A stretch of 5,980 nt of DNA from Lunatibacter sp038209145 (lineage in GTDB: Bacteria > Bacteroidota > Bacteroidia > Cytophagales > Cyclobacteriaceae), in contig JBBQXZ010000294.1 of the NCBI GenBank assembly GCA_038209145.1, positions 1 through 5,980 on the forward strand, in the 5' to 3' direction. The translations under genes were made by a program, and so were the position numbers. Shown piece after piece: positions 1 through 5,980 of the stretch; position 1 is the stretch's first letter, and every line of letters begins with the position of its first letter. Below the pieces are notes generated by a model, which searched no databases, had not been told where the DNA came from, and saw only the letters and a list, made by a program, of their open reading frames with translations.

Positions 1-834
1 AAGTTTTGTTTTGTAGGCCTTGGTTCTGAAGGCCGTGGGGAACAGTTGCTACGGACGGATCTCGACAATGCCATTATTTATGAGGATGTACCTGACTCAT
101 TGAGTGACCAAGCCGCCAGTTATTTTCATCTCATCGCCAGGGATGTGATGGACGTTCTTTTTGCTTGTGGGTTTCAGGCCTGCCCTGGCGAAATGATGGC
201 CAATAACCCCCAGTGGTGCCAGCCTATTTCCGTTTGGAAGCGGTATTTCAGCGATTGGATCCGACAGCCGGACCAAGAATCCCTGATGATGGCCACAATT
301 TTTTTTGATTATAGACCTGTTGCCGGCTATCATCCTCTGGCGACTTCACTTACCCAACACATCTATTCAGAAATAGAGAAGGAAAAAATATTCTTGAATT
401 TTTTTGCCAAAAATGCCCTGCTTAATCCCCCACCTATGGGTTTTTTTAGAAATTTTATCGTCGAGAAATCCGGGGAACAGCGGGACAAATTCGACATCAA
501 ACTTCGCGCAATGATGCCTTTGGCCGATGCTGCCAGATTGCTTATGATGAGTCACCGGGTTTTCGGTATCAACAATACCTTCAGGCGCTTTGAAAAATTG
601 GCGGAGCTGGAACCTACCAACCAGGAGTTATTTCTCGAAGCTGGAAAGGCGTATGAAATCTTCATGCGCATTCGTGCACTGGAAGGGTTGAAAAATCAAA
701 CATCCGGCAGGTATATTCAGCCTGAAAGTCTGGGAAAGCTGCAGCGGCAATTGTTGAAAAACGCTTTTTTCCCTATCGATGAGTTGCAAAAAATCATCCG
801 GGTAAGGTTTCAGTTAGACTATTTTGGCAGTTAA
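1..834 (+). CDS. DUF294 GlnD-like putative nucleotidyltransferase, C-terminal part (5' end outside window)
   Basis: The reading frame is open from base 1, so the start lies upstream; 277 residues are visible. Fragment residues 8-15 read GSEGRGEQ and residues 19-23 read TDLDN. This is the GSxGRxE...DxD signature of GlnD/DUF294 nucleotidyltransferases, with D20 and D22 as likely metal ligands. Further family hallmarks follow: CPGEMMANNPQW (about 61-72), FFDYRPVAG (about 101-109), PPPMGFF (about 143-149) and an FDIKLRAMMPLADAARLL stretch (about 164-181), which belong to the DUF294 and DUF294_C regions. Known full-length relatives are about 600 residues and carry an N-terminal cyclic-nucleotide-binding domain and a CBS pair; whether this one does cannot be seen. 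The protein is probably cytoplasmic. By homology it would transfer a nucleotide to a protein or small molecule, but the substrate is unknown. The exonuclease gene begins 2 bp after the stop, which suggests an operon and translational coupling. Family assignment is strong; function is inferred. Confidence 0.9.
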   Translation, partial: KFCFVGLGSEGRGEQLLRTDLDNAIIYEDVPDSLSDQAASYFHLIARDVMDVLFACGFQACPGEMMANNPQWCQPISVWKRYFSDWIRQPDQESLMMATIFFDYRPVAGYHPLATSLTQHIYSEIEKEKIFLNFFAKNALLNPPPMGFFRNFIVEKSGEQRDKFDIKLRAMMPLADAARLLMMSHRVFGINNTFRRFEKLAELEPTNQELFLEAGKAYEIFMRIRALEGLKNQTSGRYIQPESLGKLQRQLLKNAFFPIDELQKIIRVRFQLDYFGS

Positions 835-836
835 CG

Positions 837-1514
837 ATGGGTTGGTGGAATCGCTTTACAAACCCAGTGCTACCGGTTAGAGATTTCGTTGGGGACTATG
901 AGCGGGGCTTTCAATTCAAAGGCAACAAAGACCGAAAGGTAAGTGAACTCCCGCTTTTGGTGCTGGATACCGAAACGACTGGCGTGGATATCAGAAAGGA
1001 TTTTATTCTTTCTTATGGATCTGTCAAAGTGAAAGGAAACAGCATTCTTGTAGGTAGTTCCACAGAATATTACCTGAAAACAAAGAAACTATCCAAAGAG
1101 TCGATCAAAGTTCACGAACTGGTTTCGAATCAAAAGACGATCAGTAGGGAGGAACTGATCCGCCTATTTCTGCGTGATGCCGCTTATTACCCGATCGTAG
1201 GCCACCATATCGGGTTTGATTTGGCCTTGTTGCAAAAGGCAGGCAGGTCATTTGGATTGAAAAAAATCAAAAACCCGGTAATAGATACACTGAACTTGGG
1301 AATCAGGCTTGAAATCGGAAAAAATGCCGATCCCAATCGGATCAGTTATTCGGACTATTCCCTCGATAGCATGTGCCAGCGGTATGGGATATTTCCCGAT
1401 GACCGGCATACGGCGGCAGGAGATGCCTTTCTTACCGCCCAGCTTTTAATCAAATTATTGAAAAGAGCGCGTGAATTGGGAATAGTGACTATCGGTGAAC
1501 TTTTAGATATGTGA
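837..1514 (+). CDS. DnaQ-like DEDDh 3'-5' exonuclease
   Basis: This 225-residue protein carries all DEDDh exonuclease motifs. Exo I is LLVLDTETTG with D44 and E46, Exo II is VGHHIGFDLALL with D128, and Exo III is HTAAGDAF with H191 and D196. These are the two-metal-ion catalytic residues of the DNA polymerase III epsilon/RNase T superfamily, so it should remove nucleotides from 3' ends of DNA or RNA in the cytoplasm. A 38-residue N-terminal extension rich in aromatic and basic residues precedes the core. There is no fused polymerase, BRCT or GIY-YIG domain. The ATG is 2 bp after the stop of the DUF294 gene with no convincing Shine-Dalgarno, which fits coupled translation. Linkage to a GlnD-like nucleotidyltransferase suggests a stand-alone accessory exonuclease and not the replicative proofreading subunit, but this is inference. 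Its 3' end faces the DUF4403 gene across 23 bp with no hairpin-plus-T terminator visible. Confidence 0.92.
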   Translation: MGWWNRFTNPVLPVRDFVGDYERGFQFKGNKDRKVSELPLLVLDTETTGVDIRKDFILSYGSVKVKGNSILVGSSTEYYLKTKKLSKESIKVHELVSNQKTISREELIRLFLRDAAYYPIVGHHIGFDLALLQKAGRSFGLKKIKNPVIDTLNLGIRLEIGKNADPNRISYSDYSLDSMCQRYGIFPDDRHTAAGDAFLTAQLLIKLLKRARELGIVTIGELLDM

Positions 1515-1537
1515 ATTATTCGGGAGTGCTTAACAAA

Positions 1538-2932
1538 TTACTGCTTCATGGTCACCTTAATATCTCCCGTGGACTTTAAGTAGAGGCGCACATCCGCTGG
1601 GGTGGTATAAATGCCATCTACTTTCAATGTGCTATTTTCTATGCCGAAGCTGGCAAAATCGGTCTGCCAATTTCCCAACGCATCCAGTTCTTGGCGTGCT
1701 TCTTCAAGGTATTCTCCTATCGGAAATACTGCCTGTTTTTTGATGGCGTTGAGGATTTGATTCTTCTTCAGCCATCGGGCACTGTTGGTCAAAAAATTCT
1801 CCGTATTCAAGTCAAAGTCAATATTTTCAAATACAATGGCTTCCCTTCCGGCGGAATAGACCGGAGTTCCTACCAAAAATAATTCTCCGACAAGATCCTT
1901 CCGGTTGGAACGCTTGGCAATAAAAGCCATTTTTACCAGGGCACGGTTTCCATAGGATTGGGTGTCAAATGATGTTGGGATGAGTTGGGTCTTGCTGTCT
2001 AGTCGAAAGGGATTACCTACCATTTCTTTTGTCAACAAATCATCCATTGAGGTATACGTGATGACCAAGGGTAAAGTAATGTCAAGTTTATTGTCCGTGT
2101 GGTCATTGGGAAAAACCTTGGGAAGGGGAGGCTGGGGACGGTCGGGCAATGTGCCGGTATGGCCAACTACCTCTCCTTCCAATCCCAAATTCAACACAAG
2201 GTGTTGATCGGCGGTAAAGGTTTCCCCGACCCTTATTTTTTCCGGGATGGTCACCAATACCATTTCCCAGTCTTTATTGGAAATGTGGAGGGGTTTACTG
2301 TAAGCTTTCCAAGCCTTTTCCGCAAGAGATTTCAGGCTGAGGTTGGAGGTGCCAGCTGTCACCAGTTGATTCTCCATAATGGATTTGACATGCTTTTTGA
2401 TCATTGGCTCAATGTCAATTTGATATCCTAGCAGGTCATACTGGAGCGGTTTTCCCCAGCTTTCGATTTCCAATTGATCTATTTGAATACCCCAGTTTTC
2501 ATCAATCCTTGGCAGGAAACTGATTTGGGGGTTTAAGGATTCTTTGAACGGTAGGGCCGCGGATACCGCCTGACCAAAAATCTTTTTTTCCAGTATGACT
2601 TTTCCATCCAAAAAAATCGGGAGTGAGATTCTCACATTTCCATTTTCAGTGCTAGACAAAAGCAGTTTCCCTGTCTTGGTAATGTCCATATCAGAAAAAA
2701 GTCCATTACCCAATTCGAGCCCTTTTCCTGTAAAAAGAAGTTCTTTCAAATTTTGGTTTAACTGGGTTTCCAAGATGGAAAGTGGAATGGACAGGGAAAA
2801 ATTTATATCCGACAAGGCCCTTGGGAGTTCAGTCGTTTCTCCGATAAAGGTAGACTTGTCTGGATTGATTCGCTTGCAGGAAAAAAGCAGCAGGGCGCAA
2901 AGTGAAAGTATGGATAAGGTACGTAGGATCAT
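1538..2932 (-). CDS. DUF4403 family lipoprotein
   Basis: The gene encodes 464 residues starting at ATG 2932-2930. The N-terminus is a lipoprotein signal peptide: basic R4, a hydrophobic core at 5-17, then lipobox LFSC with the lipidated cysteine at C19. The residues after the cysteine are KRINPD, basic and not the acidic export signal of surface-exposed Bacteroidota lipoproteins, so I infer that it faces the periplasm. The mature part resembles DUF4403 proteins: an early amphipathic segment IPLSILETQLNQNL (49-62), a proline-rich linker with PDRPQPPLPKV (263-273), and a C-terminal region with VGTPVYSAGREAIVFENIDF (354-373) followed by a helical stretch with RWLKKNQILNAIKKQ (386-400). The length matches the family norm as I recall it. 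No catalytic motif is evident and the molecular function of DUF4403 is unknown to me. It is transcribed alone, divergently from ytxJ and convergently with the exonuclease gene. Family call is by recognition; function is not assigned. Confidence 0.85.
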   Translation of the reverse strand: MILRTLSILSLCALLLFSCKRINPDKSTFIGETTELPRALSDINFSLSIPLSILETQLNQNLKELLFTGKGLELGNGLFSDMDITKTGKLLLSSTENGNVRISLPIFLDGKVILEKKIFGQAVSAALPFKESLNPQISFLPRIDENWGIQIDQLEIESWGKPLQYDLLGYQIDIEPMIKKHVKSIMENQLVTAGTSNLSLKSLAEKAWKAYSKPLHISNKDWEMVLVTIPEKIRVGETFTADQHLVLNLGLEGEVVGHTGTLPDRPQPPLPKVFPNDHTDNKLDITLPLVITYTSMDDLLTKEMVGNPFRLDSKTQLIPTSFDTQSYGNRALVKMAFIAKRSNRKDLVGELFLVGTPVYSAGREAIVFENIDFDLNTENFLTNSARWLKKNQILNAIKKQAVFPIGEYLEEARQELDALGNWQTDFASFGIENSTLKVDGIYTTPADVRLYLKSTGDIKVTMKQ

Positions 2933-3077
2933 GGACTGGAATTAGATTGTATGCTTGATAACGAAATTAAGGCAGGATTCGGTTAAACTACAAATTTATT
3001 TATTATTGGTTGAACTTTCTACAGATTTGGGTTGGTTTAATAGGGGTATTAACATGATGCAATCAAAATTAATAATT
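2933..3077. other. Divergent intergenic region between the DUF4403 gene and ytxJ
   Basis: This AT-rich spacer must hold promoters for both directions. The minus-strand word TAAATTTG is the best candidate. On the plus strand toward ytxJ I see no canonical TAnnTTTG; the closest is TA-CAGA-TTTG at 3020-3029, whose internal spacing is two bases too long. Two in-frame ATGs (3054 and 3057) lie upstream of the chosen ytxJ start. No riboswitch, repeat or small gene is evident. Confidence 0.6.
2991..2998 (-). promoter_or_regulatory. Candidate Bacteroidota -7 element for the DUF4403 gene
   Basis: Read on the minus strand this is TAAATTTG, an exact match to the Bacteroidota sigma-ABfr -7 consensus TAnnTTTG. 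It ends 58 bp upstream of the ATG at 2932. No good TTG -33 element is found about 19-21 bp further upstream (the area reads GTAGAAAG), so the assignment rests on the -7 word and its position alone. In AT-rich DNA such a word can arise by chance. Confidence 0.4.
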
Positions 3078-3416
3078 ATGAGTTGGAAAAAACTGGATTC
3101 AATTTCACAGCTGGATCAAATCATCGAAGAGAGCAAGGAGAGATCCGTTTTGGTTTTCAAGCATTCTACCCGGTGTTCGATAAGTAGCATGGCGTGGAGT
3201 CGAATGGAAAGAAGTTGGAAGCGGGAAGACAACGAGAAGGTTTCCCCCTACTTTTTGGATTTGATTGCATACAGGGCTATATCGGATGAGATTGCCAGGC
3301 GTTTTATGGTACCTCATGCTTCTCCCCAAATTATTTTGATCAGAAACGGGGAAGCCATTTACGACAACAGTCACATGGGAATCAGCTACCAAGATGTAAT
3401 CTCAAGGTTAAATTAA
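3078..3416 (+). CDS. ytxJ: YtxJ-type bacilliredoxin-like protein (DUF2847, thioredoxin fold)
   Basis: The protein has 112 residues and is recognised from the YtxJ pattern: W3 near the start, VLVFKHSTRCSISSMAW (24-40), YFLDLIAYRAISDEIA (58-73), VPHASPQIILIRNG (78-91) and YDNSH (95-99). C33 is the only cysteine, placed where thioredoxins carry the CxxC motif (here C-S-I-S), so a monothiol mechanism is expected. P83 in SPQ matches the cis-proline next to the active site. Family members are thought to act in the bacillithiol system, reducing bacillithiol-protein mixed disulfides in the cytoplasm. I start at ATG 3078 because MSWKKL aligns with the usual family N-terminus. ATGs at 3054 and 3057 would add 8 or 7 residues (MMQSKLII or MQSKLII) that are not part of the fold. 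No Shine-Dalgarno precedes any of them. The gene stands alone and ends in a terminator overlapping its stop codon. Biosynthesis genes for bacillithiol are not in view. Confidence 0.9.
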   Translation: MSWKKLDSISQLDQIIEESKERSVLVFKHSTRCSISSMAWSRMERSWKREDNEKVSPYFLDLIAYRAISDEIARRFMVPHASPQIILIRNGEAIYDNSHMGISYQDVISRLN

Positions 3417-3468
3417 TAAACCATTGGCTAGTCAGTGAAAACGAGTTGTAATTTAACCTCTTTTTTTT
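3405..3468 (+). terminator. Stem-loop plus T8 terminator overlapping the ytxJ stop
   Basis: AGGTTAAATTA at 3405-3415 is a perfect 11-bp inverted match to TAATTTAACCT at 3449-3459. The loop is 33 nt (3416-3448). One C and then eight T follow (3461-3468). The left arm covers the last ytxJ codons and most of the TAA stop at 3414-3416. The geometry fits an intrinsic terminator, but the stem is AT-rich and the loop is longer than usual. Efficiency is therefore uncertain, and a translating ribosome would compete for the left arm. Confidence 0.55.
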
Positions 3469-3500
3469 CCATCCAACACCTTTTTTTCCTGGCAAAATAA

Positions 3501-3517
3501 TAATCAACAGCTGATTA
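3501..3517. repeat. Short inverted repeat upstream of the receptor gene, possible operator
   Basis: TAATCA (3501-3506) and TGATTA (3512-3517) are perfect 6-bp inverted arms separated by ACAGC. The right arm overlaps the first two bases of the candidate -7 element. Its position would suit a repressor or other regulator site, but six-base arms in AT-rich DNA can occur by chance. Confidence 0.25.
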
Positions 3518-3523
3518 AACTTG
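3516..3523 (+). promoter_or_regulatory. Candidate -7 element for the receptor gene
   Basis: TAAACTTG matches five of the six fixed bases of the Bacteroidota -7 consensus TAnnTTTG and ends 43 bp before the ATG at 3567. The nearest -33-like bases (CTGG near 3489-3492) are poor and about 23 bp away. An alternative is TTG at 3521-3523 as -33 with TAAGTGTA at 3542-3549 as -7, but that -7 matches only four of six and would leave a very short leader. Neither is decisive. Confidence 0.33.
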
Positions 3524-3566
3524 CTTAATACGCATGCTGTCTAAGTGTAGCATTTACATTCTAACT

Positions 3567-5980
3567 ATGAAAATTTCTACACTCGTTTTTCTATTGGCTT
3601 CACTTTTGGGACTTCAATCCCTTGAGGCCCAACAAACAGGCAATCAAGCATCCCCAATGATTCGTGGTAAGCTCATTGAGGGAACCACAAAAGAGCCACT
3701 AATCGGGGCTAACGTCCTTATCAAAACCCTTGGGGATACGCTTGTATCCAACACGGTGACAGGTATAGACGGAACCTTTGAATTGGCTTATCCACGTCTT
3801 CCCACTGTTTTATTGGAGATCTCGTATGTGGGATATGAAAAAATTACGCGTACCATGAGCAGGGGAGTGGCCCTTGATCTTGGCGTTATTTCTCTGAATG
3901 AAGACAGCAAATTACTTGGCGAAGTGGTCATTCAGGGAGAAGGCTCAGTGGGTGAAATGAGGGGAGACACCGCTGTTTTTAATGCCAGTGCTTTTAAGAC
4001 CAGGGAAAATGCCATGGCTGAAGATCTTATTGGAAAGCTTCCCGGTGTGACCATCGAAAATGGACAGGTGCAGGCCCAAGGAGAACAAGTCCAAAAGATT
4101 TTGGTAGATGGACGGGAGTTTTTTGGATCTGACCCATCCATTGCCTTAAGAAACTTACCCGCAGATGCCATCTCAAGTGTTGAGGTCTTGGACCAGCGTT
4201 CTGACCAGTCTAGACTCACCGGTTTGGATGATGGGAATTATGCCAAAACGATAAACATCATTACCAAAAGTGGCATGGCAAACAGTCATTTTGGGCGAAT
4301 ATTTGCAGGATATGGCACGGATGACCGGTATTCGTTGGGAGGAAATATCAATTTTTTCAGAGGAGCGAAAAGAATTTCTATCATAGGAATGTTTAACAAT
4401 GTCAATCAGCAGAATTTCTCCTCAGATGACCTTCTTGGTGTTACCAGCGGCGGAATGGGAGGCGGCGGACGTCGTAGTGGCGGCGGCAGACCCGGCGGTA
4501 GCGGTGGTAATTTTGCCGTTGGCCAAAACAACGGCATTGTTACCACAAATTCACTTGGTCTAAACTACAGCGACAAGTGGGGTGAAAAGATGAACGTAAC
4601 GGGCAGCTATTTTTACAACGACACGGACAATACGGTGCTGGACCGTACCAACAGGGAGACGGTATTGACAGAAACTCAACGGCAATATTATCAGGAAAAC
4701 CAATTGTCAACGATCAACAACCGGAATCACCGGATGAGTGGTCGCATTGAATATGACATCGATAAGAAGCATGCGATCGTGCTGAGTCCCTCCATCAATT
4801 ATCAAAACAATACCCGCTACAGTGACTTGGATGGGCTCAACCTAAATACCAATCTGGATCCGCTAAGTGATACCAAAACAATCACTGACAACAATACCGA
4901 AGGGTATAACTTGTCAAATACCTTTACCTACAGGTACAAATTTGACAAAAAAGGAAGAACATTCTCTACGGATTTATTCACATCGTGGAACAAGAGAGAT
5001 CAACTCACTGATCTACTTGCGGCTAACAGGGATTATGTCCGCAACTCGATGGATACCCTGGTACAGGAGACATTTGCACGCGCTGATGGGTTTAATTATA
5101 ATGCCAACTTTACCTATACGGAACCCCTATCAGAACGATCCGTGGCCACTGCCCGCTATCAGGTAGGAAACAACAAAAGTGCAGCCGACCAGAAAACGTT
5201 CCAACTGGCCAATGAGCAGGGCATCATGGTGCTGGATACCGCATTGAGTAATGAATTTGACAACCGATTCCTTACCCAGCAGGCTGGCTTGGGTTATATG
5301 TACAGTTACAAAGGACTGAATGCCAACGTTAATTTGGACTATCAATATGCCGTGTTGAATAACGACATTTTATTTCCAAAACAAGGCAACTTTTATCGAG
5401 ACTTCAGAAATTTCTTGCCTACCGTTGTTGTCAATTACCGGACAGAAAATGGTATCAGCTACCGCTTCCGATACCGAACACGCACCAATGAACCCAGTGT
5501 CAATCAGCTTCAAAATGTCATCAACAACAACAATCCGCTCAACCTGACGGTGGGTAATCCGGATTTGGGGCAAGCTTTCAACAACACCTTCTTTCTGAAC
5601 ATGTCAAAGGTGGATATGGAGAAAAATAAAACGCTCTTCATGTTCCTGTACGCATCGATTACGGATAATTTTATCGGGACCAATACATTCATAGCAACGA
5701 AAGATACGCTCATCAATAATGATGTGCTTCTTAGAACGGGTGGACAGTTGACACGGCCCGTAAATATGAACGGTCAAATGATGGGCCGCCTTTTTGTCAA
5801 CTACGGGACCAGCATTCCGAAGTTAAAGACCAAGGTTAGCATAAACCCAAGTATCAGCTATGGCCGCACACCGGGCATCATCAATGACCAAATGAACATC
5901 AACGAAAACTTTGATTTCAGAGGGGGCATTACTTTGGCCAGTAACATTAGCAAAGATGTGGACTTTACCTTTTCGACCAC
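3567..5980 (+). CDS. TonB-dependent-receptor-like outer-membrane beta-barrel protein, N-terminal 804 residues (3' end outside window)
   Basis: I translated frame 3 from ATG 3567 and found no stop or frameshift to the window end; the last codon is cut. Residues 1-21 form a signal peptide (MKISTLVFLLASLLGLQSLEA, Sec type) with likely cleavage before Q22. Residues about 31-110 are a CarboxypepD_reg-like domain with PLIGANVLI, TGIDGTFEL and EISYVGYE. Residues about 118-235 resemble a TonB-receptor plug with EDLIGKLPGVTIENG (152-166), KILVDGREFFGSDP (177-190), ISSVEVLDQ (202-210) and INIITKSG (229-236). After that come alternating, aromatic-rich barrel strands with acidic and Asn-rich loops. A Gly/Arg-rich loop lies at 295-314, and an NEPSVNQL...GNPDLG stretch (641-668) is typical of the outer-membrane beta-barrel family OMP_b-brl_3. 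It should sit in the outer membrane. The ligand cannot be told, and it may be a transporter or a structural/secretory barrel. No SusD partner is in view. Relatives are often about 900 residues, so little more than 100 are probably missing. Confidence 0.9.
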   Translation, partial: MKISTLVFLLASLLGLQSLEAQQTGNQASPMIRGKLIEGTTKEPLIGANVLIKTLGDTLVSNTVTGIDGTFELAYPRLPTVLLEISYVGYEKITRTMSRGVALDLGVISLNEDSKLLGEVVIQGEGSVGEMRGDTAVFNASAFKTRENAMAEDLIGKLPGVTIENGQVQAQGEQVQKILVDGREFFGSDPSIALRNLPADAISSVEVLDQRSDQSRLTGLDDGNYAKTINIITKSGMANSHFGRIFAGYGTDDRYSLGGNINFFRGAKRISIIGMFNNVNQQNFSSDDLLGVTSGGMGGGGRRSGGGRPGGSGGNFAVGQNNGIVTTNSLGLNYSDKWGEKMNVTGSYFYNDTDNTVLDRTNRETVLTETQRQYYQENQLSTINNRNHRMSGRIEYDIDKKHAIVLSPSINYQNNTRYSDLDGLNLNTNLDPLSDTKTITDNNTEGYNLSNTFTYRYKFDKKGRTFSTDLFTSWNKRDQLTDLLAANRDYVRNSMDTLVQETFARADGFNYNANFTYTEPLSERSVATARYQVGNNKSAADQKTFQLANEQGIMVLDTALSNEFDNRFLTQQAGLGYMYSYKGLNANVNLDYQYAVLNNDILFPKQGNFYRDFRNFLPTVVVNYRTENGISYRFRYRTRTNEPSVNQLQNVINNNNPLNLTVGNPDLGQAFNNTFFLNMSKVDMEKNKTLFMFLYASITDNFIGTNTFIATKDTLINNDVLLRTGGQLTRPVNMNGQMMGRLFVNYGTSIPKLKTKVSINPSISYGRTPGIINDQMNINENFDFRGGITLASNISKDVDFTFST

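Larger units (their letters stand above)
3417..3566. other. Intergenic region between ytxJ and the outer-membrane receptor gene
   Basis: The first part is the loop and right arm of the ytxJ terminator. A pyrimidine-rich stretch follows (about 3457-3490) in which the word TTTTTTTCC occurs twice, at 3462-3470 and 3481-3489; only the first T tract has a hairpin before it. From about 3501 to 3566 lie the likely promoter and leader of the receptor gene, including a small inverted repeat. No small gene or structured RNA is recognisable. Confidence 0.55.

Noticed and set aside
299..306. T8 homopolymer (and T7 near 440) inside the DUF294 gene as a possible slippage or phase-variation tract
   Set aside because: The frame is intact across both tracts, they encode conserved Phe residues, and short T runs are common in this AT-rich genome.
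1515..1537. Possible bidirectional terminator between the convergent genes
   Set aside because: The 23-bp gap contains no inverted repeat followed by a T run on either strand.
2099..2431. Plus-strand 110-codon frame inside the DUF4403 gene
   Set aside because: It is antisense to a recognised coding region, with no family signature or plausible start context.
2595..2945. Plus-strand 116-codon open frame antisense to the DUF4403 gene start
   Set aside because: It mirrors the well-supported lipoprotein frame, shows no recognisable protein pattern and has no promoter of its own; it is a shadow of the real gene.
3105..3392. Minus-strand 95-codon frame antisense to ytxJ
   Set aside because: It lies fully within the ytxJ coding frame, whose motifs are unmistakable.
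3481..3487. Second T7 tract as an additional terminator
   Set aside because: No hairpin precedes it; the sequence before it (ATCCAACACC) has no self-complementary arms.
3932..4219. Minus-strand 95-codon frame antisense to the receptor plug
   Set aside because: The plus-strand frame carries clear plug motifs; the antisense frame is low in recognisable features.
4867..5166. Plus-strand 99-codon frame in the barrel region, which could suggest a frameshifted receptor
   Set aside because: Codon-by-codon reading from 3567 stays open through this region in its own frame, so there is no frameshift; this frame is an out-of-frame shadow.

Overview
The window looks like chromosomal DNA of a Bacteroidota bacterium, most likely of the Cytophagales/Cyclobacteriaceae type. 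The grounds are a two-part outer-membrane receptor (CarboxypepD_reg-like domain, plug, barrel), a DUF4403 lipoprotein, a YtxJ-type bacilliredoxin, start codons without a clear Shine-Dalgarno sequence, AT-rich intergenic DNA and TAnnTTTG-like promoter words. The genus assignment is inference from gene style only.

Layout: (1) Positions 1-834 hold the 3' part of a GlnD-like DUF294 nucleotidyltransferase gene. It is followed after 2 bp by a DnaQ-like DEDDh 3'-5' exonuclease gene (837-1514), and the two are probably co-transcribed. (2) A DUF4403 lipoprotein gene lies on the minus strand (2932-1538) and converges on the exonuclease gene with a 23-bp gap. (3) Divergent from it, after 145 bp, is ytxJ (3078-3416), encoding a monothiol bacilliredoxin-like thioredoxin-fold protein. 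A stem-loop plus T8 terminator overlaps its stop codon. (4) After a 150-bp AT-rich intergenic region, a large gene for a TonB-dependent-receptor-like outer-membrane beta-barrel protein starts at 3567. It stays open to the window edge (804 codons visible, no stop), so it is truncated by the window and not broken.

These are four separate transcription units and do not form an evident single pathway. The nucleotidyltransferase/exonuclease pair is the most intriguing unit because its biochemical role is not established. The rest is ordinary core or envelope content. I found no mobile element, CRISPR array, tRNA, rRNA or defence system, and nothing that I can defend as a previously undescribed system.
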